Shown here: positions 1 to 10,358 of the stretch, piece after piece
Layout: every line of letters begins with the position of its first letter
How positions within the stretch are numbered: position 1 is the first letter of the stretch
Assembly (NCBI GenBank): GCA_023376005.1
Contig: CM042151.1
Coordinates: 77,027,512-77,091,511, forward strand
Direction of reading: 5' to 3'
Length of the DNA stretch: 64,000 bases
Origin: Doryteuthis pealeii
Lineage: Eukaryota; Mollusca; Cephalopoda; Myopsida; Loliginidae
The notes under the pieces: model-generated
Database searches by the model: none
The model's input: only the letters and a program-made list of their open reading frames with translations
Told to the model about the DNA's origin: nothing
Made by a program: the position numbers and the translations under genes

Positions 1-472
1 CATCAAAATACCGTCTTTTTGTACATATAGTTTCCCTAGGGGGTCATGGAACGAGACTTGTGTGGTGCATTTGAGTAGGAGTTTTTCGAGTATATTTGGT
101 TTTATAGGTGGAGGAGTTGGTGATGTGTGGTTGTAAACGTTGTTAATTATTATTTCTATTATTTCCAATCTAGGAACATTAGTGAATTTATCCTGGTTTG
201 TAGTCTCCTATTATTTTTGGGAGTTTTTGAGAGCCCATCTCTGCATTGTTTACGGTGATGATTTTGTTTATTTGTTTTTTAAATTGTCAGTCGGATTTTT
301 TTGTGAGTATTTTAAACTTTGTTTTGTCATTGAGTATGTTTTGGATTTTATTGTTGTAGTCGGTTTTATTCATTATAATGTAGATGTTGGATTTATCACC
401 AATGGAGATGGTGATGTTGTGGTTATTTTGTAATTATTTAGCGGCGGTTTTTAGTTCAGGGGTTAGTAGGGG
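1..472 (-). pseudogene. Penelope-like element reverse transcriptase, partial and decayed
   Basis: Reading the minus strand from about 472 towards 1 gives a chain of short open stretches in the order expected for a Penelope-like reverse transcriptase: LTPELKTAAK, GDKSNIYIIMNKTDYNNK, INKIITVNNAEMGSQKLP, KIIGDYKPG, then CTTQVSFHDPLGKLYVQKDG ending ILM at the window edge. The last stretch is the lead-in to the conserved motif that normally continues GSPL. Several stops and frameshifts break the frame, and the catalytic palm part between KPG and IIEIIINNVYNH seems deleted. The element continues beyond base 1. Family assignment is from recognised motifs, not from a search; a related RT class remains possible. 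Confidence 0.65.
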
Positions 473-570
473 TTTTTGATGTTTGTGATTGTATCGGTTT
501 CAAAAACATAAGAAAAAGTACTCCGTGTTATTTAATAACACATGCCTGAAAAATAACGCTGTTAAAATAC

Positions 571-573
<3 letters not shown>

Positions 574-612
<39 letters not shown>
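574..612. repeat. (TA)n microsatellite
   Basis: Uninterrupted TA dinucleotide run of about 39 bp between the Penelope-like fragment and the upstream region of ZNF locus A. Confidence 0.95.
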
Positions 613-614
<2 letters not shown>

Positions 615-863
615 AATGTAGTGTGGACTATGTAATCTTTTTTTTACCCTGCTCATTTGAAGAACAAAAATTTCCAGTTCCTTAATTTTTACATTTCTAG
701 AAAGATCAAATCCTGAAGAACTCAGAAAATAAAGAAAATAAAAATTCAATACCCGAAATAATTATTTTTATTAATACTTTTTGTTTTTTATTTTTTATGA
801 ATAGTTTTTGTTTAGTTTCACTTTAGACATATTTGTTTAAAGATTAACAAAATTCAAGGACCA

Positions 864-952
864 GTTCAGCTGTATATCCATCTAATGAAATGAATGTAAA
901 TTGAACCAATTATCTTGAAGACAGTCATAAAGTTAAGGTTCAGTTTGGCACG
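864..952 (+). repeat. Degenerate 3' end of the 8434-type LTR
   Basis: The segment from GTTCAGCTGTATATCCATC to GGCACGATATC is a diverged version of the last 90 bp of the LTRs at 8434-8953 and 37630-38146 (there GTTCAGCAGTATATCAATC to TTCGGCA). It lies upstream of ZNF locus A in the same relative position that the better preserved LTRs hold in loci B and D. No upstream LTR half is recognisable here. Confidence 0.5.
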
Positions 953-1007
953 ATATCTTTATACCCAGCCAATTCCATTATATTTATTTAGGGTTTGGAG
1001 TATATAC

Positions 1008-1039
<32 letters not shown>
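1008..1039. repeat. (ATT)n microsatellite
   Basis: About ten ATT units. A related short ATT run sits at the matching place upstream of locus B (about 9441-9462), and its complement (AAT)n upstream of locus E (55345-55375), so the repeat predates the ZNF duplications. Confidence 0.9.
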
Positions 1040-1041
<2 letters not shown>

Positions 1042-1451
1042 TTCAATGTGATTTACTTAGCCATTTCCAAGTATAATTAATCATTTATTCCTACATTCCA
1101 TTTTTAGTTCTACATGAAAAAAGTAATTTTTCAGATGTTTTGTTAAGTTTTAGATGATAAGATATTTGCCACATGTACACTTGTTTTGTTTGCTAAATTT
1201 TAGAGTGGAAAAAAAAATTCTCATATTTTTATAAATGGAATGTCCTTTTAATTCTGATAAATCTTTGTCAAAATTAGAAAAAAAATACTGTATTTATATT
1301 AAATTCCATTAAATTTACTTCATCATTTGTTGATATATTGAGTTTTCTTTACGCTGATGTTCCTGTTGTTAAGTTAATTGAAATATGAACTGATTTTGAT
1401 ATTATAAATCCAAAATGTTAATTAACTTCATGCTTTTTTTCAAAAGTAATA

Positions 1452-1474
1452 CATTAATTATTATTCATTCACAG
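1452..1474 (+). promoter_or_regulatory. Predicted 3' splice site of the locus A terminal exon
   Basis: A T-rich tract ends in TTATTCATTCACAG, a good consensus acceptor, so the terminal exon would begin at 1475 with AAATCAACAGCATTGGG. The same tract and exon start occur before the other four ZNF loci (exon starts 9864, 25486, 39058 and, on the minus strand, 54932), which supports a real splice site. The upstream exon and its donor are not identified. A stop at 1803 in the finger frame makes the first part of this exon untranslated. Confidence 0.7.
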
Positions 1475-1865
1475 AAATCAACAGCATTGGGAAGAATGGT
1501 TTTAAAATGTAAAAAGACACATTTAAACAACTAACAAAGAACAAATATATTCTTCTGATGTGTGTGGATCTACATCTTGAGAACTAACAGGACAATTTTT
1601 TCTTGAAATTTATCATATGAATGTCTTGATCAGTATTTCAAAGAACGACTTTTCTCCATTATAGAGATGAGCGAAAAAAAAAAAAATTATTAATGTCCTC
1701 AATTTGTAGAGCATCACTATAACATGGTTTGGGAATATAAAAAGACACATTCAAACACTTGCTAATGGAAAAAATATTCTTGCTAATGTGTAGAGGCTCT
1801 TGTAAAACCCAACTTTGCACCACTGTGCAGATCAATATTTTCAGAGATCAGAACTAAAAACAGAT

Positions 1866-3476
1866 ATGGAAACACGATCAGAAGTAGAAATATTTTCTTG
1901 TAAAATTTGTGGATCCATATTTCCAGTGAGTTCAAGTTTGAATGCACACATGCGAACACACACTGGAGAGAAACCATTTTCTTGTGAAGTCTGTGGATCT
2001 GTGTTTTCTAAGAGTTCTGACTTAAAATGTCACATGCGAACACACACTGGTGAGAAACCATTTTCTTGTGAAATATGTGGATCTGCATTTTTGAGGAATA
2101 CCCACTTAAAAAGACACATGCAAACCCACACTGGAGAGAAACCATTTTCTTGTGAAGTCTGTGGATCAGCATTTTCTTCTAGTTCCATCTTAAAATGTCA
2201 CATGCGAACACACACTGGAGAGAAACCCTTTTCTTGTGAAGTCTGTGGATCTGCATTTTCTTCTAGTTCCTCCTTAAAAAGACACATGCGAACACACACT
2301 GGTGAGAAACCATTTTCTTGTGAAGTCTGTGGATCAGCATTTTATTCTAGTTCCAACTTAAAATGTCACATGCGAACACATACTGGAGAGAAACCATTTT
2401 CTTGTGAAGTTTGTGGATCTGCATTTTCTTATAGTTCCCACTTAAAAAGTCACATGCGAATACACACTGGAGAGAAGCCATTTTCTTGTGGAGTCTGTGG
2501 ATCAGCATTTTCACGGAATGACAGTTTGAAAAGACATGTGCTAACCCACACTGGAGAGAAACCATTTTCTTGTGAAGTCTGTGGATCTGAATTTTCTTAC
2601 CATCCCTGCTTGAAATGTCACATGCGAACACATACTGGAGAGAAGCCATTTTCTTGTGAAGTCTGTGAATCCGCATTTTCAACTCTTTCCAGTTTAAGAA
2701 GACACATGCAAATACACAGTGGAGAGAAACCATTTTCTTGTGAAGTCTGTGGATCAGTATTTTTACAGAGTTCCAGTTTGAAATCACACATGCGAACACA
2801 CACTGGTGAGAAACCATTTTCTTGTGAAATATGTGGATCTGCATTTTCTAGGAATACCCATTTAAGTGTTCACATGCGAACCCACACAGGAGAGAAACCC
2901 TTTTCTTGTGAAATCTGTGAATCTGCATATTCAACCCTTTCCAGTTTAAGAAGACACATGCAAATACACAGTGGAGAGAAACCATTTTCTTGTGAAGTCT
3001 GTGGATCAGTATTTTCACAGAGTTGTAGTTTGAAATCACACATGCGAACACACACTGGTGAGAAACCATTTTCTTGTGAAATATGTGGATCTACATTTTT
3101 TACTAGTTCCAACTTAAAACGTCATATGCAAACACACACTGGTGAGAAACCATTTTCTTGTGAAGTCTGTGGATCAGTATTTTCACAGAGTTTCAGTTTG
3201 AAATGTCACATGGTAACACACACTGGTGAAAAAACATTTTCTTGTGAAGTCTGTGAATCTGCATATTCAACCCTTTCCAGTTTAAGAAGACACATGCGAA
3301 TACACAGTGGAGAGAAACCATTTTCTTGTGAAGTCTGTGGATCAGCATTTTCACAGAGTTGCAGTTTGAAATCACACATGCAAATACACACTGGTGAGAA
3401 ACCATTTACGTGTGAAATATGTGGATCTGCATTTTCTAGGAGTTCCCATTTGAAATCACACATGCGAATACACTAA
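1866..3476 (+). CDS. C2H2 zinc-finger protein with 19 fingers (locus A)
   Basis: Predicted sequence-specific DNA-binding protein acting in the nucleus; its target is unknown. The array holds 19 consecutive C-x2-C-x12-H-x3-H fingers at a strict 28-residue spacing. Nearly all are joined by TGEKP linkers, with SGEKP after fingers 10, 13 and 17. The fingers start nine residues after Met, and the stop TAA (3474-3476) follows the last finger directly, so no KRAB, BTB, SCAN or other effector domain is visible. ATG 1866 is chosen because the frame is closed by a stop at 1803 and has no earlier ATG; the short N-terminus is [12 protein letters not shown]. All zinc ligands are present. DNA-contact positions are poor in variety, with many Ser at -1, 1 and 2 and Cys, Ser or Arg at 6. 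Fingers 10-19 repeat a short block (STLSSLRRH, then [13 protein letters not shown]), showing internal block duplication. This is the only uninterrupted member of the family here. Confidence 0.9.
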   Translation: METRSEVEIFSCKICGSIFPVSSSLNAHMRTHTGEKPFSCEVCGSVFSKSSDLKCHMRTHTGEKPFSCEICGSAFLRNTHLKRHMQTHTGEKPFSCEVCGSAFSSSSILKCHMRTHTGEKPFSCEVCGSAFSSSSSLKRHMRTHTGEKPFSCEVCGSAFYSSSNLKCHMRTHTGEKPFSCEVCGSAFSYSSHLKSHMRIHTGEKPFSCGVCGSAFSRNDSLKRHVLTHTGEKPFSCEVCGSEFSYHPCLKCHMRTHTGEKPFSCEVCESAFSTLSSLRRHMQIHSGEKPFSCEVCGSVFLQSSSLKSHMRTHTGEKPFSCEICGSAFSRNTHLSVHMRTHTGEKPFSCEICESAYSTLSSLRRHMQIHSGEKPFSCEVCGSVFSQSCSLKSHMRTHTGEKPFSCEICGSTFFTSSNLKRHMQTHTGEKPFSCEVCGSVFSQSFSLKCHMVTHTGEKTFSCEVCESAYSTLSSLRRHMRIHSGEKPFSCEVCGSAFSQSCSLKSHMQIHTGEKPFTCEICGSAFSRSSHLKSHMRIH

Positions 3477-4560
3477 GAGAATTGGAAAAGCCTAGACACT
3501 GCCTCGAATGTCTTCAGTGTCTCTCCAAAGGTATTTGATAGTATATGGTATAACGATACTTCCTCTTGAAAGTAAACTGATCAAACATTCCTCTCATCAT
3601 AGCTAAGTAATGGAATATAATGGTGCACCCTCTCCTTGTGCAGCCTGCACAAGTAACAAAACTAAGCTTGGATACCCCATCAAACTAGCCTGATACTGGT
3701 CCTAGAATCCCTTGGTTTCCCTGGCGGTATGATGTAGGTGTCCTACCCCAATGCAGAGGTGCAGTTGGTGTATTCAACTTCCCTAGCCAACAAAGCAGAG
3801 TAAAACAAATCTAAATAGTTAACAAAAACAATAAAACAAACCTAGAAAAAAAGACTCCACTAAAAATAAGACATGACTCACAAACAAGTAAATGATTAAT
3901 TTTACAAAATAATTAAAGTTAATAATGGTAAACTGAATTTATTAAATTTGTTTTTAAGGTTGTATTTTTAAGCTGAGAAGAAGGTGACAGAAGTTGGTGG
4001 AAGCTATGTTGAGGTAAAAATAGCTGGTAGCATATAAATTATTAGACCTTGTATGCTCTCTTGCAAAATTCAATACAATAACAAGATTATATATGTTTCA
4101 TTGGCTTATAAAGTGTAATGGTTGATTATAAAGTGTTCTTTGATTATTTCATTTCCAGGGAAGATCTGTGTATGACTCATTATTTTTCAATAGGTTTTTC
4201 TTAGTAACTTGGACATATAACATTCCAAGACATCTGTTTTACTGTAAAAATGTTATTTTTGTTTCAATTAGTAATAAAGTGTAATGGTTGATTATAAAGT
4301 GTTCTTTGATTATTTCATTTCCAATGAAGGTCTGTGTATGACTATTTATCAATAGGATTTTCTTACTTTAATATAGAAAGTTTTTACACACAAGTAGAGA
4401 CAATTATCCTTCTATCAGCAACTATTTCAGGAAGGTCCATACATGATTATTCTCTCCAATGAAGATGAGTAAATATTTTGATCCTTTCTGATTTACTATT
4501 TTATTGAAAGCTGGGAGAAAAGAATAGCCAATTAAATAATTATCGAAATGAGTAAAAAAG
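3477..4560 (+). other. 3' untranslated region and flank of locus A, shared by the ZNF family
   Basis: No gene is seen. From GAGAATTGGAAAAGCC onward this stretch is nearly the same as 11756-12840 (locus B) and 27771-28690 (locus C). It is also found inverted at 62800-63470, so it travels with the ZNF unit. Possible poly(A) signals are AATAAA at 3830-3835 and 4272-4277. A short motif (TTGATTATAAAGTGTTCTTTGATTATTTCATTTCC) occurs twice, near 4120 and 4290. Confidence 0.75.
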
Positions 4561-5560
4561 AAATGTCCATAATATTTTTTTTTTACATTTTATTTTCCAA
4601 TCTCTGGTACTTATAGAATATTCCCCTTAATTTTTTTCTTTTCACAACTTCGTTTTTTTTTATCTTGTTATTTCTACTTGAATTAGTATCAAATTCTGAC
4701 CAACTCGCCGAGATTTTACGCCCCCAAAATAAAGGTGTGAGGGGATCAAAATTAAGTGACCTGAAAGAAATGAGAAAGTTTTGAAATAAAATAAATAATG
4801 CATTATAACGTTCATTCATTGATATATCAACACTGATAATTTAATTAAAATCCGATTATAACCCTAATTTTTGGTAAATTATTTTCTGTAGTGGGGGCTA
4901 AATTCATTTTGTCAAAAATGGATTTTAGGTCAATCTTGGGTATACCTAGTTTGTTGAGAATTTTGTATCACATTAGAATTTAATTAACTTATTGATAAAA
5001 TGTTAACAATATTTCAAACCATTCAAAATATTTATGCATGTAGAAATCCTTTGCAATCAACTTTGTATTTTTATCTTTTAAAACAACGTCAGATTTTTAT
5101 CTGACGTTGTTTTAAAAGATAAATATTCAAAATATGTTAAAAGTTTTAATAGGCAAAAATCGCAAAGGGAGATAATTTTTTTAAAGATTGTTTTTAAGTT
5201 TTCAAACTATCACCAAAAATCAGGAAATTGTTTGATTTTAATGAAATTTTTACCAAATTATTCATTAATGACTTAATTATATAATGACTAGCTTATTTTA
5301 TTTTTTGAAAATTAATCTTTTTATATAAATTCAGAATATATAAAGATCAAGTATCCAAAATGTGTTAAAATGAATGAATCTTATATATTAATTTTTCATA
5401 GCAAAAATACTAAATTAAAGTTTTGAAATAAAATAACTGTTGCATTATAAAATTCATTAATTGATAAATCAATACTGAAAATTTCATTAAAATCAGATAA
5501 TTACCTGATTTTTGGTAAATTTTTTTTCCATCATTATAATAATCAATCCTTTGCAACCAA
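4560..5560. repeat. Fold-back-type dispersed repeat, locus A copy
   Basis: AT-rich non-coding sequence built of motifs found many times in the window, such as AAGTGACCTGAAAGAAATG, TTTTACGCCCCCAAAATAA and CAATCAACTTTGTATTT. In the locus B copy (12840-14300) two halves are inverted copies of each other; here part of the second arm is missing. Related pieces occur near 20750-21110, 34790-34910, 47590-47715, 56430-56540 and 60000-60250. No ORF is credible. Confidence 0.6.
5070..5123. repeat. Perfect 25 bp hairpin
   Basis: Arms 5070-5094 and 5099-5123 are exact inverted copies around a TTTT loop; the centre reads GTCAGATTTTTATCTGAC. The locus B copy near 13336 has one mismatch in the second arm. 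Single half-sites are seen near 20870 and 56450. Confidence 0.9.
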
Positions 5561-5639
5561 CTTTGTATTTTTATCTTTTAATTAACAAACTGTCATGTAT
5601 ATATATATACACCAACCACAGGTCAATTTCTTAAGTGAA

Positions 5640-5917
5640 GCTTAATAGGTTTAAATTCAGAGTATTCATTCTTCTAGACTGGATATGCACCCATGGCTAA
5701 AAAGCCTAGTCTACCCTGCTATTTATCCATAACTGGAAACAGAGTAGTTTGTAACACCTACGGCGTCCGGGAGGCTATTGCACGTCATTACTGGATTTCT
5801 CTGCATATTGCTGCACTTATCTCACTGGCCATGATCTCATCATCTGTTAGCTCACTTAGGACCTGTTGTGACCGCAACAAATGCTCCCGGGCCTCCCGCC
5901 GACAGATGAACAATTAA
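5640..5917 (-). repeat. SINE-like repeat, copy 1, carrying a 74-codon ORF on the plus strand
   Basis: The part at 5640-5745 matches the tail of the tRNA-derived SINE at 40533-40757, so the repeat is probably SINE-related and oriented minus. On the plus strand, ATG 5693 (context CACCCATGGCT) opens a 74-residue frame beginning MAKKPSLPCYLSITGN with a hydrophobic stretch ISLHIAALISLAMIS and a Cys/Arg-rich end. A second copy at 35870-36150 keeps the frame with 76 residues. The product is not recognised. The antisense frame includes LSELTDDEIMASE, faintly like a transposase N-terminus, but this is weak. A chance ORF inside a repeat is the safer reading. Confidence 0.5.
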
Positions 5918-6090
5918 TAAACAAATCACCAACAAAACAAAACAGAGTAGGGTTAACATTCAAAATGACTTGCATTCGTTCTCTATTATCTGCAAGATTT
6001 CTGGTAAAAAGTAGTTTAAAAAATATTCTATACCTGACCCAGAGGTCAGATAAGATAAGGGAGGTAATAATTTAAAAAAATAAAAATTCA
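5918..6090. other. No feature seen
   Basis: Short AT-rich stretch after the SINE-like repeat, with AATAAA at about 5917-5922. It partly resembles 36150-36260 after the second copy of the repeat. No supported gene. Confidence 0.5.
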
Positions 6091-6094
6091 ATAT

Positions 6095-6690
6095 ATAATA
6101 CATTGCTGGGGCACGGTCTCAATTTATGGAACGATGCTCCGGCTCAGTATCACAGTCATTGGATTGGATGATACCAAATATAATACTATAGTGTCTGAGG
6201 ATTATTCTATGCAGGTCGTAGCACAGATTATAGTACTATAGTGTCCTGAAGGAGAGCTGGTTCTATGCTTTCTTTTACCAACTCGGCTGAAATATGATCA
6301 CCAAATTACCTAAAACTGTCAATGGGTCAACAAAACAAATACACAAGAACGCTTTCTGATGTTTATGTACAAAATATATACATTTATTTTACATACAATG
6401 ATTGATATTTTGTATAATGTCAGAAGAGCGAGGTAATTACTTTGTCAGTTGACTGACAATCTACAGCTAGTTTTTGGTTAAATTATCAATTTGGTACCAA
6501 GTGGCAAAAATGACGGAGTGTATCGGCAAAGTTGTGACAAGGGCACCGAGCTATAGCAAGCTCCATGGTTTCAGAGTGTCTGACTACAGTAGACGTTTTC
6601 CACTTCTCTCTACTACTCTCGGTTGAAGTTCTGTTATTTATGGTGTCTAGCCCCCCCCCCCGAACATACGTCTGATTGGCCAGCCACTAA
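6095..6690 (-). repeat. Possible solo LTR
   Basis: On the minus strand a TATA-like CATAAATAACAG (about 6640) is followed by a GC-richer stretch and, about 270 bp further, by GTAAAATAAATGTATA, a possible poly(A) signal. This spacing fits an LTR, but no matching second copy, clear TG/CA ends or target duplication were found. It contains a C11-12 run at about 6650-6661. Confidence 0.3.
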
Positions 6691-7324
6691 ATAACATTGC
6701 CTAGCTGTCTAAATGGCCTTGTGTCAGCCTTAGTTGTAGTTTTCCATTGGTTTTTCCAAATGCCACAACTCAAGGCCAACCATTGTTTTATTTATGTAAG
6801 TTTTTGAAATTTTTGAACAACTTTCAAAAACTTGGAATCTTATTTGTTAAATTATTGCTTTATTTTTCAAATTTTAACATTCCTGTGATATCAGTCAAAT
6901 TCCACAATTTAAGGAATTTATTGGCCTGTGACATCACTCTTTGTTTTGATAAATTTAAATTTTTGATATAATCAAATTTGATATTATTATTGTTTTTCTT
7001 ATTTTCTTTTCTTTAAAGTAACTTTTAACTTTTAACAAACTACCCTAATTAGGGTACTTTTAATTAGTAATTAATTAAAAGATTGCCAATCAACCCATAA
7101 CACTTGTAGTGCTATAAATACCCGAAAGAAGTTATTTGAAAATTTAAAAGTTATTTTTTTAAAGGTTGTATGATAATCATTGTAGTGTGGTTTTTTTTCC
7201 ATAGTTTTAAAACTATGGAAAAAAAAACAATATTTTTCTTTGAATTGATGAAAAAAAAAAAAGGAAAGCTGGAGGTGAACAGGAACTAGAAGACATTAGA
7301 AATGGACATCACACATTATGGTGC
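6691..7324. other. No gene; short hairpin at 7191-7226
   Basis: The stretch is AT-rich with no credible ORF. At 7191-7226 two 18-base arms (TTTTTTTTCCATAGTTTT and its complement) form a perfect palindrome with no loop. Confidence 0.6.
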
Positions 7325-8433
7325 CTGCCATTTCTAAATATTCAAGGACTGTGGCCCGTCACTTTTCTCCATTTGGAAGCAGTTGGTGAGGCAAGACTCG
7401 GCAAGCATGATTCACCAGCTCGAGGTGGTGTTCTTTGAACGTGGTCCACCGCACAAGATCCTTACGGACAACGACACAGCCTTCTGCAGCAAAGAGTTCC
7501 GAGTTTTCACACGTGGGTGGGGAATTCAATCATGATTCCGTTTGCGCATATGCCCCAGCTGGTAATGGCATAATGGAGCGATGTCACTGCATGGTGAAAT
7601 GAATTGTGGCCAGGAGGCTGTCTACTGGTATAACATCACACCCAGAGACAATGTATCTCCCTCAACTGCACCTGCCAATGGGATCTATCTATACAAAGTT
7701 GGGGTGATGGGAGCTAATGCTGTGACAACGTACTCAAATCCCAAGCATAGCTCCTAAAAAGTCGGACATTGTGTGTGGGTCAAGATGCCGCAGAGTCGGT
7801 GCACCACGAAATTTCGGCAGGGGTGAGGTAACCTAAATAATTAGCTCACAGTCAATTCTGGTGGACGGGATACCCCACCACCTAAAGGATCTGTGCCCAT
7901 GCCACTGTGTCACCACGTTGATAATGGCATAGTGGAGCGATGTCACTGCATGGTGAAATGAATTGTGGCCAGGAGGCTGTCTACTGGTATAACGATGTAT
8001 CTCCTTCCACTGGACCTGCCAATGGGATCTATCTATACAAAGTTAGGGTGATGGGAGCTAATGCTGTGACAACATACTCAGATCCCAAGCATAGCTCCTA
8101 ACAAGTCGGAGATTGTGTGTGGGTCAAGGCACCGCAGTGTCAGTGCACCACGAAAATAGCTCACAGTCAATTTTGGTGGACGGGATATCCCATCACCTAA
8201 AGGATGTGCCCATGCCACTGTGTCACCATGCTGGAGGAAGACTTCTACAGTACAAGGTACTCTGAGAGAGGGACAAAAAGTTTGATGCATGACAGCAAAG
8301 AAGATACAGAGTCAGACAGTGGACTCAACGAAGGAGTAGAATCTGGACCCCCTTCCCTGCCTTTGCAAAAAAGTACCCAATGAAAACACCTGCTGCCAGA
8401 CTGCCAAATTTGTGATCATGAGATCAGGGGGAG
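7325..8433 (+). pseudogene. Ty3/gypsy-type integrase remnant with internal tandem duplication
   Basis: Broken reading frames give recognisable integrase core segments: FKDCGPSLFSIWKQL, ERGPPHKILTDNDTAFCSKE, then CAYAPAGNGIMERCH, placing the three acidic core residues (D, D, E) in order. Downstream come QEAVYWYNITPRD, STAPANGIYLYKV, SRCTTKFRQG and VDGIPHHLKDL, the usual C-terminal part of this integrase family. At least three frameshifts and stops are present. The section from GGCATAATGGAGCG is repeated: 7568-7910 and 7925-8290 are tandem copies, the second with a deletion. The purine run ATCAGGGGGAG at the end is a likely polypurine tract directly before the LTR. Confidence 0.8.
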
Positions 8434-8953
8434 TGCTGTGAGAGAAATCATGCACGTAGTGGTTCAAAGCATATACAACTATGTCTAGCATGTAAAATAA
8501 GATCAGGTGGTAGTGTAACGGGATATTGGGGAGATTGAACTCGGATTGTCCTGATTGTGAGTTTTGGCTTGACATCAGAATACGTTGTTAGCATGCATGT
8601 AAATCCCTAGACTGTGAAATTGACCCAGATGTGGGATGCTAGTGTCATTATTTAAGGCCTGCCTTAACATATTGATGCATTGATGAGAGCAGTGATGTGT
8701 GATAGGAGTGAAGCAAGTGACTCGGAGAGAGTTGAAATTCAGGGAACTACTGTCTTTTGGAGAAAGAACAACGAACGCCAGAGGAATGCGGTTATTATGA
8801 GAGCAGTTTGCTGAATGAAAGGGATTACTGTTGTTTTGAATGGACTCCAGTTGAGAAACTTATAGTTCAGCAGTATATTAATCTAATAAAATGAATGCAA
8901 ATTGAATATCCAGTGTCATAAAGACAATCACTAACTTATAGACCTATTCGGCA
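8434..8953 (+). repeat. LTR of the gypsy-type element (copy 1)
   Basis: The LTR begins TGCTGTGAGAG right after a polypurine tract and ends TTCGGCA, giving TGC/GCA ends. It contains a TATA-like TTATTTAAGG (about 8650) and AATAAA near 8885. The start is fixed by comparison with the copy at 14447, where identity begins at the same T. Another copy lies at 37630-38146. The bases after the LTR are shared between copies, so the copies arose by segmental duplication rather than separate insertion. Confidence 0.7.
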
Positions 8954-9863
8954 TCTTATTTTGATTGTAAATTAAGCACCTAATTTCACTAGCTTTCACA
9001 TTTTAATGTTTCTTGAGACATTTTCTAAACAGCCATATTAAACTACTCCAGAAACAATAAATTAAATTGTTCTCTTAACAAAATCTATCAAAAACTTGAA
9101 TAAACAATTTCATTTATTTTAATAAAATTGATCTTTTTTAAGCAAAATATAAGTTATTACAATTATCATTATTAATTAATCTCTCTCATTTTATTGACCT
9201 AATTCAAAACTGTTTCCTTTTCATTTCATTGATCATTTTTCATACCTAGAATATAACAGAACTGGCATCCCACAAAAACTTTAATAAACAATCAAAATTT
9301 TTTTTAATAAAATTCTTTTACCTTGAAAAAATTTAATAAAATCATTTTGCTTTAAATTATTAGTTCTGCTTTAAATCATTTTTATTGCAATATATGAATT
9401 TATTATTCATTATAACACGTAAATAATTTCATGGAATTATATCATTATTATTATTATTATGATTAATTTCAATATGATTTACTTAGCTATTTAAAATCAA
9501 AATATTATTAATCATTTATTCTTACATTCCATTTTTGTTCTACATGTTCTATTAAGTTTAAGATAAGATATTTGCCACATGTATACTTGTTTTGTTTGCT
9601 AAATTTTAGAGTGGAAAAAAATTCTCAGATTTTTATAAATGGATTGTTCTTTGAATTCTGATAAATCTTTGTCAAAATTAGAAAAAATATTTATATTAAA
9701 TTCCATGAAATTTACTTAATTATTTGTTGAATTGTTGAATAGAATTTTTTCTTTATGCTGATGTTCCTGTTGATTGAAATATGAACTGATTGTAATATTA
9801 TAATTCCAAAATATGAATGAATTTCATGTTTTAAAATAATACATATTTCTTATTTATTCACAG
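8954..9863 (+). other. Upstream region of ZNF locus B
   Basis: No gene is seen. This AT-rich stretch is shared almost throughout with 38147-39057 (locus D); its later half also matches 1080-1474 (locus A), 25180-25485 (C) and, inverted, 54933-55330 (E). It would be intron or promoter-proximal sequence of the ZNF gene. It ends in the acceptor TATTTATTCACAG at 9851-9863. Confidence 0.6.
9851..9863 (+). promoter_or_regulatory. Predicted 3' splice site of the locus B terminal exon
   Basis: TATTTATTCACAG precedes ATATCAACTGCATTGG, matching the acceptor position of the other ZNF loci. Sixteen bases into the exon, locus B reads GGTAAGAAT where the other copies read GGGAAGAA, which creates a 5' splice-site consensus at 9879. 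Confidence 0.6.
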
Positions 9864-10358
9864 ATATCAACTGCATTGGTAAGAATGAATTTAAAATGTA
9901 ATAAGACGCATTTAACAAATATATACTTCTGATGTGTGTGGGTCTACATACTGAGAAGTCACAGGACAATTCTTTTTCTTGGAATTTATTATTTGAATGT
10001 TTTCTCTTGATCAATATTTCAAAGAACGAGTGCAAAAAGATACTCAAGTGATACACAACTTTTCTTCATTGTAGAGATCAGCAACAAACTTTTTCAAATG
10101 TCCTCAATTTGCAGACCAGCATTTTCACATAGTCTGGAAATATAAAAAAAAGGTCACATTCAAACACATGCTAAAAGAAAAAAGAATATACTTGCTAATG
10201 TGTAGATCTGAAAATTAACAGAGTTTTGAATTTAGTATATGAATATTTTCCTTAATTCACATTTCAAAGAACAAGTGGGAAAATAGGCTTTTGTAAAACC
10301 CACCTATTCACCACTGAGCAGATCAGCATTTTCACAGAGGTCAGAACTGAAAACAGAT

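Noticed and set aside
140..433. 97-codon plus-strand ORF rich in Phe, Val and Tyr
   Set aside because: The minus strand here reads as Penelope-like RT pieces, so the plus ORF is antisense and has no recognised domain.
1815..1865. Start of the locus A protein at 1815
   Set aside because: The codon there is TTG, and the first ATG in this frame is 1866. Nothing supports a non-ATG start.
2347..3463. Long minus-strand ORFs across the locus A array ([17 protein letters not shown] and [16 protein letters not shown] repeats)
   Set aside because: They are antisense readings of the finger repeat with 28-codon periodicity. The same shadows occur across B, C, D and E and have no independent support.
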